This document shows positions 27,724 through 37,022 of a stretch of 64,000 nucleotides of DNA, piece after piece. Position 1 is the first letter of the stretch. Every line of letters starts with the position of its first letter. The notes under the pieces were generated by a model, which was not told where the DNA came from, did not search any database, and saw only the letters and a program-made list of their open reading frames with translations. The translations under genes were made by a program, and so were the position numbers. Source of the DNA: Buttiauxella agrestis ATCC 33320 (lineage in GTDB: Bacteria > Pseudomonadota > Gammaproteobacteria > Enterobacterales > Enterobacteriaceae); NCBI GenBank assembly GCA_024169445.1, contig JALKFA010000001.1:4216001-4280000 (forward strand). Direction: 5' to 3'.

Positions 27724-29012
27724 GGCGCCACTCCTTTGCGCACCGCAAAGCCGCTACGGTTGATGCGAATCAGGCCACGTGGCCGCCAAATCATCATCAC
27801 CACCATTAACATGCCAAACAGCAGCACGCGATATTCAGCAAAACTACGCAGTAGTTCGGGTGTCACGGTCAGCACAAACGCTGCCAGCACCACGCCAATC
27901 GTCGACCCCATGCCACCCAAAACCACAATGGCGAGAATTAACGCCGACTCAAAGAAGGTGAACGATGTCGGGTTAACAAAGCCCTGATAAGTGGCGAAGA
28001 AGACCCCGGCAATACCCGCGGTGGAAGCACCCAGCGTAAAAGCAGATAGCTTAACCAGCACATGATTCAGCCCCATCGATCGGCAGGCAATTTCATCTTC
28101 ACGTAACGCTTCCCAGGCGCGGCCAATTGGCATGCGTGTCAGGCGGTGTTTGATGTACAACACCAGCAAAACCACCAGCACCAGGATGGTGTAGATAAAA
28201 ATAAACTTCAGGTTGGGGTTATAGGTAAGATGGAAAAACTCATGGAACGGCACTCCGCCTTCTTCTTTGGCGCGCCGTCCAAACTCAAGGCCAAACAGCG
28301 TCGGCGGCGGTGCGGAGATCCCGTTCGGGCCACCGGTAAACGTCAGCCAGTTGTTGAGCACCAGACGGATAATTTCCCCGAATCCCAGCGTCACAATTGC
28401 CAGGTAATCACCGTGCATACGCAATACAGGGAAACCAAGTAGCGCGCCTGCCGCCGCCGCCATCAGCGCCGAAAGCGGTAACATCGACCAAAAACCCAGC
28501 CCGAGGTATTGATACCCCAGCGCCAGGCCATACGCGCCAATGGCGTAAAAGGCGACGTAACCCAGGTCCAACAACCCCGCGAGGCCCACCACAATATTCA
28601 GCCCAAGGCCAAGCAGCACGTAAATCAGCCCGAGGATCGCTACTGTCAGTACATATTTGGTCGCCACAAACGGGAAACAAACTGCCAGTGCAATCACCAG
28701 CGGAATAATCCAGCGCAGGCGGCTTTTGTATTCCGGTGGGCGCACATACACACCCGAGTTATCCGTTTCAAAGCGGCTCAAAAAACGTATCCCGGCGTGT
28801 GTGGTCAAAAAAGCGCTCAATAAAAAACGCCCGACCATCACCACTGCGATAATGACCACCAGCCGCTGCCCTTCGAAATTAAAGCTGTAGCCATCCAGCA
28901 CCACACCGACTATCGGGCCAAAAACAATCAATGCGACAAGACCGGCGAAAATCGCGTCCAGCACGCAGCGTTTGAGGGAAAAACCTTCATGCATAACCGT
29001 TTCTGTTGTCAT
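27720..29012 (-). CDS. livM: Branched-chain amino-acid ABC transporter permease (LivM type)
   Basis: A 430-residue permease with about 10 membrane helices. Family parts include the GLGLNIVVGLAGLLDLGYVAFYAIGAYGLAL block near residue 150, GDYLAIVTLGFGEIIRLVLNN near residue 200 and GRAWEALREDEIACRSMGLN (the ATPase-contact loop) near residue 310. The start at 29012 follows a GGGAG site by 5 bases and leaves 10 bases to livH; a longer reading from 29051 runs into livH. It pairs with LivH to form the translocation pathway. Confidence 0.9.
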   Translation of the reverse strand: MTTETVMHEGFSLKRCVLDAIFAGLVALIVFGPIVGVVLDGYSFNFEGQRLVVIIAVVMVGRFLLSAFLTTHAGIRFLSRFETDNSGVYVRPPEYKSRLRWIIPLVIALAVCFPFVATKYVLTVAILGLIYVLLGLGLNIVVGLAGLLDLGYVAFYAIGAYGLALGYQYLGLGFWSMLPLSALMAAAAGALLGFPVLRMHGDYLAIVTLGFGEIIRLVLNNWLTFTGGPNGISAPPPTLFGLEFGRRAKEEGGVPFHEFFHLTYNPNLKFIFIYTILVLVVLLVLYIKHRLTRMPIGRAWEALREDEIACRSMGLNHVLVKLSAFTLGASTAGIAGVFFATYQGFVNPTSFTFFESALILAIVVLGGMGSTIGVVLAAFVLTVTPELLRSFAEYRVLLFGMLMVVMMIWRPRGLIRINRSGFAVRKGVAP

Positions 29013-29022
29013 TTTTTCTCCC

Positions 29023-29937
29023 TCACACTTTGGCAACGAAAGGTCGGCCAAGCAGCCCCTGAGGACGGAAAATGAGGATCACCACCAGCAATCCAAACGA
29101 GAACACATCTTTGTAATCGGAATTCACCATGCCCGAGAACTGCGCCTCGGCAATACCAAGAATTAACCCACCAAGCATCGCGCCAGGCAACGAGCCAATC
29201 CCGCCCAGCACTGCCGCCGTGAACGCTTTGATGCCAATAATAAAACCGGCGTAGAAATCAAAAGTACCGTAGTTCATGGTGATCAACACACCCGCCAGCC
29301 CCGCCATCGCCGCACCAATCACAAACACCAGCGAGATAATGCGGTCGGTATTAATCCCCAGAATCGAAGCCATTTTGCGGTCTTGCTGAACCGCACGGCA
29401 CATGCGTCCCAGCCTGGTATTACCAATTATCCAGGTAAGCAGCAACATGCCAGCAAACGAAGCAATCAGGATGAACACTTTGGTATAAGTGATTTGCACA
29501 AAACCATCGCCAATATGTAAACGGAGCACGCCATCAAGCATGGTGGGAATGCCCTGCTGGCGCGGCCCCTGGCTGATTTGTGCATAGTTTTGCAGAATCA
29601 ACGACATGCCAATGGCGGAGATCAGCGGCGCTAAACGCGTCGAGTTGCGCAGCGGTTTATAGGCGATGCGCTCAATGGTCCAGCCATACACACCCGTCAC
29701 CACAATGGTAAACACCAACGTGCCGAGGATCAGTAACGGGAACGATTGCAAACCAAAGAACGACAGTAGCGCCAGGCCGATGGCGCACAGATAAGCGGAG
29801 ATCATATACACTTCGCCGTGCGCGAAGTTAATCATGCCGATAATGCCGTAAACCATGGTGTAGCCAATGGCTATCAACCCGTAGACGGAACCTAACGTTA
29901 AGCCATTAATCAACTGTTGCAGGAAGAATGCGTCCAT
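29023..29937 (-). CDS. livH: Branched-chain amino-acid ABC transporter permease (LivH type)
   Basis: A 304-residue permease with about 8 helices. It begins MDAFFLQQLINGLTLGSVYGLIAIGYTMVYGIIGMINFAHGEVYMI, the classic LivH opening, and has the contact loop GRMCRAVQQDRKMASILGIN near residue 190. I place the start at 29937 because the family begins there; the additional 22 codons to 30003 read through REP-like DNA. The last residues FRPQGLLGRPF are also standard. Confidence 0.9.
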   Translation of the reverse strand: MDAFFLQQLINGLTLGSVYGLIAIGYTMVYGIIGMINFAHGEVYMISAYLCAIGLALLSFFGLQSFPLLILGTLVFTIVVTGVYGWTIERIAYKPLRNSTRLAPLISAIGMSLILQNYAQISQGPRQQGIPTMLDGVLRLHIGDGFVQITYTKVFILIASFAGMLLLTWIIGNTRLGRMCRAVQQDRKMASILGINTDRIISLVFVIGAAMAGLAGVLITMNYGTFDFYAGFIIGIKAFTAAVLGGIGSLPGAMLGGLILGIAEAQFSGMVNSDYKDVFSFGLLVVILIFRPQGLLGRPFVAKV

Positions 29938-29978
29938 AGATAGGCAATCTCTTTTAGGGCGGCGGACAAACTTCTTTT

Positions 29979-30070
29979 GTAGGTCGGGTAAGCGAAGCGT
30001 CACCCGACACTTTCACCTGCAATCACAGGCGTAAATTGTGGATGACGCTACCGCTTATCCCCCCGACAAA
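29979..30070. repeat. Pair of REP-type palindromes (BIME-like), copies 3 and 4
   Basis: Copy 3 (29979-30010) has arms GTCGGGTAAGCG and CGTCACCCGAC. Copy 4 (30036-30070) reads GTGGATGACGCTACCGCTTATC and is a degenerate member in the opposite orientation. They sit between the binding-protein gene and livH, inside the operon, and may lower expression of the membrane genes relative to the binding protein. Confidence 0.75.
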
Positions 30071-30100
30071 CCCCAATAGCGTATTGTTGTCCAGCGAACC

Positions 30101-31222
30101 TTATTGGACTTCTTTGTATTTGCCTTTGTCGTCCCATTCATAAACGACATAGTCCGACACCTTCAGGTCGCCTTTGCTATCCCAGGCTTTTTTGCCCATC
30201 ACAGTATCCACCGGATTAGCTTTCAGCCAGGCGCTGGCTTTAGCCGAATCGGTGCCACCAGTGGCTTTAAATGCCGCAGCGATAGCCTGCACAGAGGCGT
30301 AGGAATAGAGGGTGTAACCTTCTGGCTCAAATTTGTTAGCGCGGAATTTATCGATAACCGCTTTGCCGTCAGCAATTAAACGCGGATCTTTGCCGAAGGT
30401 CATATAGATGCCGTTGGTGTATTGCGGTCCGCCTGCCGCGGTAACCATCTCTTCGTTGACGATACAGTCGCCGGAGAAGAATTTGGCCTGCACGCCCTGC
30501 TCACGCATCTGGCGTACCAGTGGCCCGGCTTCCGGATGGCAACCGCCGAAGAACACCACGTCAGGTTTTTGTGCACTGATTTTGGTCACCAGCGCGTTAA
30601 AGTCTTTTTCGCCGCGCGACAACCCTTCGTACATCACATCGTTGACGCCGCGTTTCGCCAGCGCTGCTTTGGTGGCATCCGCCAGCCCCTGCCCGTAGGT
30701 ATCTTTGTCATGGATGATCACCACACGCTTGGCTTTAAGCTTGTCGATAATAAAATCGCTGGCGACCTGCCCTTGCTGGTCATCACGCCCACACATGCGG
30801 AACAGATCATTCATGTTTCGTTCAGTGATAATTGGGTTAGTCGACCCAGGGGTGATAGTCAGAATACCGGCGTCGTTATACACCTCGGAGGCCGGTACGG
30901 TAGATGAAGAACAAAAATGCCCGACCACAGCATTCACTTTATCCTGATCCACCAGACGGTTAGCAACTGACACTGCCTGTTTTGGTTCACAAGCATCATC
31001 ACCCTGCACCAGCTTGATTTTTTCGCCGTTGATGCCACCGGCGGCGTTAATATCTTCCGCGGCTTGCGTCGCGCCATGCCAGTACTGATCACCATAAGTC
31101 GCGTTCGGCCCGGTAAATGGCCCAGCAACACCAATCACAATATCGGCGTGGGCGGAAAACGCCGTCACCAGACAACCAGCCAACACAAGAGAAAGAGGAC
31201 TTCTGATAAATTTCAGCGACAT
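30101..31222 (-). CDS. livJ: Branched-chain amino-acid ABC transporter periplasmic binding protein (LivJ/BraC type)
   Basis: A 373-residue periplasmic binding protein. From the ATG at 31222 (AAGGA site 8 bases before it) it has a signal peptide ending AFSAHA and then the family start DIVIGVAGPFTGPNATYGDQYWHGA. The FCSSSTVPASEVY segment near residue 115 and the GDDACEPKQAVSVANRLVD segment are the usual ligand-site elements. It is first in the operon and separated from livH by REP elements, giving the common high-binding-protein arrangement. Ligand could be leucine-type or another small amino acid or amide. Confidence 0.9.
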   Translation of the reverse strand: MSLKFIRSPLSLVLAGCLVTAFSAHADIVIGVAGPFTGPNATYGDQYWHGATQAAEDINAAGGINGEKIKLVQGDDACEPKQAVSVANRLVDQDKVNAVVGHFCSSSTVPASEVYNDAGILTITPGSTNPIITERNMNDLFRMCGRDDQQGQVASDFIIDKLKAKRVVIIHDKDTYGQGLADATKAALAKRGVNDVMYEGLSRGEKDFNALVTKISAQKPDVVFFGGCHPEAGPLVRQMREQGVQAKFFSGDCIVNEEMVTAAGGPQYTNGIYMTFGKDPRLIADGKAVIDKFRANKFEPEGYTLYSYASVQAIAAAFKATGGTDSAKASAWLKANPVDTVMGKKAWDSKGDLKVSDYVVYEWDDKGKYKEVQ

Positions 31223-31349
31223 TTGTATGTTCCTTAGCAAATCAGCAAAGAGGTTTATGCAAAACGGTGTAAGAGCCATTTTCAAAAGCAAAAACGCGAA
31301 CAAAATACAAACTGCTTTTCCCTGTGATTAATCACGGCCTTGAACATTA

Positions 31350-31365
31350 AGCAAAATGGTTGCCA
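31350..31365 (-). promoter_or_regulatory. Sigma-54 promoter match upstream of the liv operon
   Basis: Read on the minus strand, TGGCAACCATTTTGCT fits the sigma-54 consensus (TGGCAC-N5-TTGCW) with the GG and GC doublets at the exact -24/-12 spacing; only the second C of TGGCAC and the adjacent GR differ. It would start transcription about 115 bases before livJ. The remaining upstream region (31366-31631) shows no gene. A TTTGCACCAA segment near 31505 resembles an NtrC half site. Confidence 0.6.
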
Positions 31366-31631
31366 GAATTGTTAACCAAATGTCAATGTTTCGACATATG
31401 TCAGTATAGAGTGCGCTGGTAAGGCGCTCGGCACAACGCGATGAAATTACAGCGGGGATCACATCTGCTTAACAATAAAGCAAATAAGTGATGAACGAAG
31501 CGGTTTTGCACCAATAAAGAACTTACATAATGAAGGGATGCTGTTAGTTCAACCCAGACCAGGACAATTCGTGTTAAAACTCAACAAGTTGACTATAAAA
31601 AGAGCAAACAAAAAAGTTTTTCGCGAACCCT

Positions 31632-31660
31632 TTGACATGCCACGAGCTAATCGTTAATAT
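31632..31660 (+). promoter_or_regulatory. Promoter of the second tRNA-Asn
   Basis: A perfect TTGACA (31632) and a TAATAT (31655) are 17 bases apart, followed by a GC-rich discriminator (GCGCCCC) typical of stringently controlled stable RNA promoters. Confidence 0.8.
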
Positions 31661-31677
31661 GCGCCCCGTTAACCGAT

Positions 31678-31753
31678 TCCTCTGTAGTTCAGTCGGTAGA
31701 ACGGCGGACTGTTAATCCGTATGTCACTGGTTCGAGTCCAGTCAGAGGAGCCA
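31678..31753 (+). tRNA. tRNA-Asn (anticodon GTT), second copy
   Basis: All 76 bases including the CCA end are identical to the copy at 15898. Acceptor, D, anticodon (GTT) and T arms are intact. In E. coli several asn tRNA genes surround yeeO and cbl/nac, so this is one of asnU/V/W by position, but which one cannot be said. Confidence 0.97.
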
Positions 31754-31761
31754 AATTCGAA

Positions 31762-31793
31762 AGCCCGCTTAAGGAAACTTAAGCGGGCTTTTA
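31762..31793 (+). terminator. Intrinsic terminator of second tRNA-Asn
   Basis: AGCCCGCTTAAG and CTTAAGCGGGCT form a 12-base-pair stem closed by a GAAA-type loop and are followed by TTTATGTTTTT. Confidence 0.9.
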
Positions 31794-31850
31794 TGTTTTT
31801 ACTTTTCGCGTCTCGAATTCCCGCGCCTGCCCTTATCCTAGTATTTAAAA

Positions 31851-32780
31851 CTACCCGGTTTTTCCGGATACCATGCTAATCGGCACCGGCATCCCGGAAC
31901 GGCGGGTTAACGCGGCACTCACCATGACGGCATCCACACCGTAACCTTCAGTCATATTGCGCAGTGCTGGGGTCATAGGCAGTGGGACTTTATTGTCAGA
32001 TTCAAACTCCGCACGGTTGCGGGACAACGGCTCATGCACTTCCAGCCAACGCCGCCCGTCTGGCTCGACGGTTGCTTTCACCGGCTGGTCAATAAACTGC
32101 ACGCGCGTCCCCACCGGCACGTTATCGAACAAATATTTTATGTCGTCTTTACGCAGACGGATGCACCCCTGGCTGACGCGCAGGCCAATACCAAAGTTGG
32201 CGTTAGTGCCGTGGATAGCGTACAGCTTGCCGATGTAAATCGCGTAAAGCCCCATCGGGTTTTCCTCACCTGGTGGCACGTAAGCTGGCAAGGTTTTACC
32301 CTCTTTCGCGTACTCGCGCCGGGTATTCGCCGTTGGTGTCCAGCCCGGAGCTTCTTGCTTACGCTCCACCCTCGTCACCCAGTTACGCGGCGTTTCGCGC
32401 CCAGCCTGGCCAATACCAATAGGTAGGATTTCCACCGTGTTGCTCTCCGGTGGGTAGTAGTAAAGCCGCATTTCGGCGACGTTAATCACAATGCCCTGGC
32501 GTACGGTGTCCGGCAAAATCACCTGCTGTGGAATGATCAACTGGATACCCGCTTTTGGCAGGAACGGATCGACACCAGGGTTGGCTTCCAGCATATTGCT
32601 GAAACCTTGCCCGTACTGCGCAGCATAATACTCCAGCGGCTGGGTATTCCCTTGCGGAACGCTAATGGTTAACGGAGCACCGACCAGGCGGCTACCCTCG
32701 GGTGGTAGCGGATAGCTGACTGCCAGAGCGCTACTGCTAACGGAGGCAAGCACCAGGGCCAGCCAGGATAATCGAATCAT
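31851..32780 (-). CDS. ldtA: L,D-transpeptidase LdtA (ErfK)
   Basis: A 309-residue periplasmic enzyme that attaches Braun lipoprotein to peptidoglycan meso-diaminopimelate. It has a signal peptide (ending ALA), a LysM-like segment at about residues 40-85, and a YkuD domain with the catalytic motif [20 protein letters not shown] (Cys in SQGC). Length equals E. coli ErfK (310). The start at 32780 is preferred over 32801 because the signal peptide begins directly with MIRLSWLAL. In E. coli erfK is near the asn tRNA genes as well. Confidence 0.92.
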   Translation of the reverse strand: MIRLSWLALVLASVSSSALAVSYPLPPEGSRLVGAPLTISVPQGNTQPLEYYAAQYGQGFSNMLEANPGVDPFLPKAGIQLIIPQQVILPDTVRQGIVINVAEMRLYYYPPESNTVEILPIGIGQAGRETPRNWVTRVERKQEAPGWTPTANTRREYAKEGKTLPAYVPPGEENPMGLYAIYIGKLYAIHGTNANFGIGLRVSQGCIRLRKDDIKYLFDNVPVGTRVQFIDQPVKATVEPDGRRWLEVHEPLSRNRAEFESDNKVPLPMTPALRNMTEGYGVDAVMVSAALTRRSGMPVPISMVSGKTG

Positions 32781-32874
32781 CATTTCCCTGTTCTCAAACA
32801 TGATATAGATAAGCTAAATATAACCCTCCGTTGAGTTTTTTGTGAGGAAAGTCTTACAAAATGATAAGCGGGAG

Positions 32875-34317
32875 TCAGTCGGAAAATTTGGGCAGTGAGA
32901 TGGTAAAACGAGTTGAAACCGCATCTGAAGCCACGCTAATTTTACCCTGGTGGACGGTAATAATAGATTTTACAATGGCCAGGCCAATCCCACTGCCCTC
33001 ACTTTTTCTTTGCCTTGACGGGTCAACGCGATAAAAGCGATCAAACAATCGGTTGAGATGCTCTTCAGGTATAGGTGTGCCAGGGTTTTCAATAATCAGG
33101 TCAACCCATCTTTCGCGTTCATTAATATGCGCGGTGACGGTCATGTTGCCGGGAGTATAGCGAATCGCATTGGAGACAAGATTATTAATCACCCGGCGCA
33201 GCATCAGTGGGTCACCTTTGACTCTGGAAGCATCGCCGTTAATGGCAAGGCGGACGCCGCGATCCTCAGCCCAGGCATCAAAAAACTCGAAGACTTTGCT
33301 GGTTTCATCCCTGAGGTCGAGCGTCACTTGTTCAGGAATGAGTTGGTTATTATCCGCCTGAGCCAGGAATAGCATGTCGCTGGTCATCTTCGCCATGCGA
33401 TTATATTCTTCGAGGTTAGAGTAAAGAACCTCTTTCAACTCGTCATTACTTCTTGATTGACTTAATAAAATTTCCGTCTGCGTCACCAGGTTGGTAATCG
33501 GCGTGCGTATTTCATGGGCGATGTCCGCAGAAAAATTAGCCTGGCGGATAAACACATCTTCTATCCGTTCAAGCATATGATTAAAAGAAATAACCAGTTG
33601 TTCAAGCTCAATCGGCACCCGGTCTGGCTCCAGTCTGACATCTAAGTTCTCAGAAGAAATGTCTTTTATTTTCATACTGACATTTCTTAATGGCTGGTGC
33701 CCTTTATAAACTGCAAATAAAACAATGAGAACAATCAAAACACTGATTGCCAGGGCAATATAAATAAGGTCCACCTTTAGCGTATCAATGTAATGCTGGT
33801 GGTAGTCAAAGGACATTGCCGTCAATAAAATATAAGGCGCCTCATGGGTATTTTCAGATGTTTTAATGGGTGTTTCTATAATTCGGTAAATGGTGTTTTT
33901 ATTCGCCATAGTAGAGTGTTTTTCATTTTCACTCATTTTCCCGGACCACAATAGTACCTTTCCTGCCCCCGGATATTGAGAAGGAAGAATAGCACTCAGG
34001 TCGGCACCTTTAGACGAATGATAAAGAATATTATTATTCCCGTCACGAAGCAAAGCCGTAATATTCTGGTAACTGGTCAGGATGTCACTGAGCTTTTCTA
34101 TTTTCTGCGCTTCACTTTTTTTCGGTTCTTTGATGATATTTTCCAGCACTGAACTGATTTGTTTCAGATCATAAACATCCCGCTCAGAAAAATGTTGTTC
34201 TACTGAATTTATCATCACCCAGGTAAAGATCAGAAAAGCGAGAATAGTCGAAAGACTAATAAATAAGGTCAACCTGACTGCCAGAGATAAAGGTCGACGT
34301 TTCGCGCTAATCTTCAT
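32875..34317 (-). CDS. cusS: Copper/silver sensor histidine kinase CusS
   Basis: A 480-residue inner-membrane kinase, the same length as E. coli CusS. A first membrane helix lies at about residues 14-36, a periplasmic metal-sensing loop follows, then a second helix at about 185-205, a HAMP region, the H-box [19 protein letters not shown] near residue 270, and the N, G1 and G2 boxes ([25 protein letters not shown]). It senses periplasmic Cu(I)/Ag(I) and phosphorylates CusR. The start at 34317 overlaps the cusR end by 11 bases; a longer reading is spurious. Confidence 0.95.
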   Translation of the reverse strand: MKISAKRRPLSLAVRLTLFISLSTILAFLIFTWVMINSVEQHFSERDVYDLKQISSVLENIIKEPKKSEAQKIEKLSDILTSYQNITALLRDGNNNILYHSSKGADLSAILPSQYPGAGKVLLWSGKMSENEKHSTMANKNTIYRIIETPIKTSENTHEAPYILLTAMSFDYHQHYIDTLKVDLIYIALAISVLIVLIVLFAVYKGHQPLRNVSMKIKDISSENLDVRLEPDRVPIELEQLVISFNHMLERIEDVFIRQANFSADIAHEIRTPITNLVTQTEILLSQSRSNDELKEVLYSNLEEYNRMAKMTSDMLFLAQADNNQLIPEQVTLDLRDETSKVFEFFDAWAEDRGVRLAINGDASRVKGDPLMLRRVINNLVSNAIRYTPGNMTVTAHINERERWVDLIIENPGTPIPEEHLNRLFDRFYRVDPSRQRKSEGSGIGLAIVKSIITVHQGKISVASDAVSTRFTISLPKFSD

Positions 34318-34990
34318 CAGGCACCTCAAGAACATACCCGACACCGCGAACGGTCTGGATTAATTTAGGTTCAAAATCGTTATCAATTTTGGCGCGTAAC
34401 CGCTTCACCGCAACATCAATGGCATTGGTATCACTGTCAAAATTCATGTCCCAAACCTGGGAGGCGATAAGAGAGCGCGGCAGGACTTCGCCCTGGTGGC
34501 GCAGAAAGAACTCCAGTAGTGTGAATTCTTTGCTGGTCAGCGTGATACGGCTTGCGCCACGGGTCACTTTCCTGGAAACCAAAAAAAGTGTCAGGTCGGC
34601 CACCTGAAACTGGCTTTCGGCGATTACTGTCGAGCCACGGCGTAACAGCGTCCTGACGCGAGCCAACAGCTCTGCAAAAGCAAAAGGTTTTACCAGGTAG
34701 TCATCCGCGCCCAGCTCAAGACCTTTCACACGATGCTCAATGGTGCCTAAGGCGCTAAGCAGCAGGACCGGCATCCCTTTCTTCGCGGCCCGCAGCATGC
34801 GGACGATTTCCCAGCCATTCACGTCAGGAAGCATGATATCCAGTACCACCAGGTCGTAATCACCGGTCATCGCCAGATGGTAACCCGTCAAACCATTGTC
34901 TGCGAGATCAACGACGAAACCGGCCTCTTTCAAACCTTTGCACAGATATTCACCGGTTTTGGCCTCATCTTCGACGACTAATATTTTCAC
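34307..34990 (-). CDS. cusR: Copper/silver response regulator CusR
   Basis: A 227-residue OmpR-type regulator, the length of E. coli CusR. The receiver domain has the acidic pocket (VVEDEAKTG), the phosphoacceptor Asp in [14 protein letters not shown] near residue 51, and Lys in [17 protein letters not shown]. The DNA-binding winged helix contains [23 protein letters not shown] and the VRGVGYVLE end. It is transcribed divergently from cusCFBA with its palindromic box in the gap, so it controls both operons. Confidence 0.95.
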   Translation of the reverse strand: MKILVVEDEAKTGEYLCKGLKEAGFVVDLADNGLTGYHLAMTGDYDLVVLDIMLPDVNGWEIVRMLRAAKKGMPVLLLSALGTIEHRVKGLELGADDYLVKPFAFAELLARVRTLLRRGSTVIAESQFQVADLTLFLVSRKVTRGASRITLTSKEFTLLEFFLRHQGEVLPRSLIASQVWDMNFDSDTNAIDVAVKRLRAKIDNDFEPKLIQTVRGVGYVLEVPDED

Positions 34991-35061
34991 AACCTCTCCT
35001 CCCTTTCAGTGTGGTGGTGCCATTCTAGTGGGCAACAGGGCGAGATCAATGAGATAAGCGC

Positions 35062-35083
35062 AAAATGACAGCTTTGTCATTAT
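35062..35083. promoter_or_regulatory. CusR box
   Basis: AAAATGACAG (35062-35071) and TTGTCATTAT (35074-35083), separated by CT, form the near-palindrome known upstream of cusC in E. coli (AAAATGACAA-NN-TTGTCATTTT). It lies about 90 bases before cusC and 75 before cusR, where CusR binds to activate both operons. Confidence 0.88.
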
Positions 35084-35172
35084 CCTGTCACTCACCCAAC
35101 AGAGTCGCTCCCGTAAAGTGTCTGCAGAATTTATCAGCCTGATGTAACCGGCTTGCAGGGACGAGAAGTGAC

Positions 35173-36558
35173 ATGTTCAAACTTAAGCTTTTAACACTGA
35201 GTACGTTATTCATTCTGACAGGGTGTATTTCGCTGGCACCCGATTATCAGCGCCCTGAAACGCCGGTGCCACAGCGTTTCTCACTCTCGAAAAATGCACT
35301 GGTTCCGGCAACGGCCGGTTATCAGGACACCGGCTGGCGTAACTTCTTTGCCGATCCGCAGGCCATCAGGCTTATCGATACCGCACTGCAAAACAACCGA
35401 GATCTGCGGATGGCGGCGTTAAAAGTTCAGGAAGCGCGTGCGCAATACAATGTCACGGACGCCGACAGATACCCGCAGCTCAACGCCTCGGCAGAAACTA
35501 CCTACAGTGGCGGGTTAAAAAGTGACAGTTCCACTGACCAAAAATATGAAGCAGGTATGGCCCTTAGCTTTGAACTGGATTTCTTCGGCAAACTGAAAAA
35601 CATGAGTGATGCCGACCGGCAAAAATTCTTTGCCAGTGAGGAAGCACAGCGGGCAGTGCATATTCTGCTGATTTCTAATGTTTCGCAGAGCTATTTCAAC
35701 CAGCGACTGGCGGCTGAGCAATTGAATATTGCCCGAGAAACGCTCCAGAATTATCAGCAATCTTATGCCTTTGTGGAAAAACAGCTGATCACCGGCAGCA
35801 CTAACGTACTGGCGTTAGAACAATCCCGTGGCCTGATTGAAAGTACCCGTGCAGAAATCGCCAAAAGAGAAGGTGAACTGGCACAAGCGAACAATGCGCT
35901 GCAACTGGTACTGGGGATTTATACCGTTCAACCTGATGACAAAATCCACAGCGACAAAGATATTAACCCGGTGAAACTTCCGCCGAATTTATCTTCTGAG
36001 ATCTTGCTGCAAAGGCCCGATATTCTGGAAGCCGAACATCTGTTAAAAGCCTCTGATGCCGATATTGGTGCCGCCAGGGCCGCATTCTTCCCTTCTATTT
36101 CATTGACGGGAGGGGTTTCAGGCAGCAGTACCGAGCTTTCAAGCCTGTTTAATCCTGCCAGTGGGATGTGGAATTTCGTCCCGAAAATAGAGATCCCTAT
36201 TTTCAATGCCGGACGTAATAGTGCCAACCTTGAACTGGCAAAAATTCGCCAGCAGCAGTCGGTTGTCAATTACGAGCAAAAAATTCAGACCGCTTTTAAA
36301 GAAGTTGCTGATGCTCTTGCGCTGCGTGAAACCATCAGCCAACAAATTACGGCACAGCAACGTTATCTTGCCTCACTGCAAATCACGCTACAACGTGCCA
36401 AAGGGTTATATTCCAGCGGTGCCGTGAGTTATATCGAGGTGCTCGATGCAGAGCGTTCACTATTTTCAACACAGCAATCATTACTCGACCTGAGATATTC
36501 TCAACAAGTTAATGAAATCACCTTGTTTACGGCTCTGGGTGGCGGCTGGACTCAATAA
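35173..36558 (+). CDS. cusC: Copper/silver efflux outer-membrane factor CusC
   Basis: A 461-residue TolC-like lipoprotein (E. coli CusC 457). The signal peptide ends with the lipobox LFILTGC, giving an acylated Cys near residue 18. Two OEP repeats follow, with the RDLRMAALKVQEARAQYNV and SADIGAARAAFFPSISLTGGVSGSS segments. It forms the trimeric outer-membrane channel of the CusCBA pump. The stop is 34 bases before cusF. Confidence 0.95.
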   Translation: MFKLKLLTLSTLFILTGCISLAPDYQRPETPVPQRFSLSKNALVPATAGYQDTGWRNFFADPQAIRLIDTALQNNRDLRMAALKVQEARAQYNVTDADRYPQLNASAETTYSGGLKSDSSTDQKYEAGMALSFELDFFGKLKNMSDADRQKFFASEEAQRAVHILLISNVSQSYFNQRLAAEQLNIARETLQNYQQSYAFVEKQLITGSTNVLALEQSRGLIESTRAEIAKREGELAQANNALQLVLGIYTVQPDDKIHSDKDINPVKLPPNLSSEILLQRPDILEAEHLLKASDADIGAARAAFFPSISLTGGVSGSSTELSSLFNPASGMWNFVPKIEIPIFNAGRNSANLELAKIRQQQSVVNYEQKIQTAFKEVADALALRETISQQITAQQRYLASLQITLQRAKGLYSSGAVSYIEVLDAERSLFSTQQSLLDLRYSQQVNEITLFTALGGGWTQ

Positions 36559-36592
36559 TTATTTTCGTTTTGATATCAGAGGAATCATTAAT

Positions 36593-36937
36593 ATGCGTTC
36601 AATTAAAATTGCTTTATTTGGCATTTTCTCAGTTGCTATGGTTGCCGGAGTTCAGGCAGCAGAATCGACCCAAAGCGATGCGGTTGCCACCATTACCGCC
36701 GCACAACAGCAAGTGATTACGGCCAAGGGCATAATTAAAGATATTGATATTGAAAATAAAAAAATTACGATTGCACATGAAGCTATTCCGGCAGTCAGTT
36801 GGCCAGCAATGACCATGCGATTTACCTTCAGCGAATTAGACGCCAATATTAAATCACTGAACGCTGGGGATAATGTGAATTTTAGTTTTATTCAACAAGG
36901 TAATATTTCTCTGCTTCAGGAAATCAAGGCTAATTAG
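36593..36937 (+). CDS. cusF: Periplasmic copper/silver chaperone CusF
   Basis: A 114-residue secreted protein (E. coli CusF 110) with a signal peptide ending VQA. The metal site is intact: His62, Trp70, Met73 and Met75 (AHEAIPAVSWPAMTM), the unusual Cu(I)/Ag(I) cation-pi site of CusF. It passes metal to CusB and the pump. The ATG at 36593 with a GAGGAA site is the start; a longer reading overlapping cusC is spurious. A REP palindrome follows the stop. Confidence 0.95.
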   Translation: MRSIKIALFGIFSVAMVAGVQAAESTQSDAVATITAAQQQVITAKGIIKDIDIENKKITIAHEAIPAVSWPAMTMRFTFSELDANIKSLNAGDNVNFSFIQQGNISLLQEIKAN

Positions 36938-36954
36938 TGAGATTCACTTCAAAA

Positions 36955-36989
36955 TGGTGGATGACGCTATCGCTTATCCACCCTACAAA
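36955..36989. repeat. REP-type palindrome inside the cus operon, copy 5
   Basis: GGTGGATGACGCTATCGC and TTATCCACCCTACA form an imperfect hairpin between the cusF stop and cusB start. It is closest in sequence to the copy at 26069. REP elements inside operons can stabilise the upstream mRNA part, here cusC-cusF. Confidence 0.8.
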
Positions 36990-37022
36990 TCCCGCTTGCC
37001 ATTTTATTTATCAGGAAGAAAT

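Noticed and set aside
31640-31680. tRNA-processing or phage attachment site at the tRNA 5' flank
   Set aside because: The shared bases upstream of both tRNA-Asn copies are limited to a few nucleotides and are explained by gene duplication.
15898-31753. Integrative element between the tRNA-Asn genes
   Set aside because: No integrase, excisionase or phage-type gene and no extra partial copy of the tRNA 3' end; the content (yeeO, transporters) looks chromosomal.
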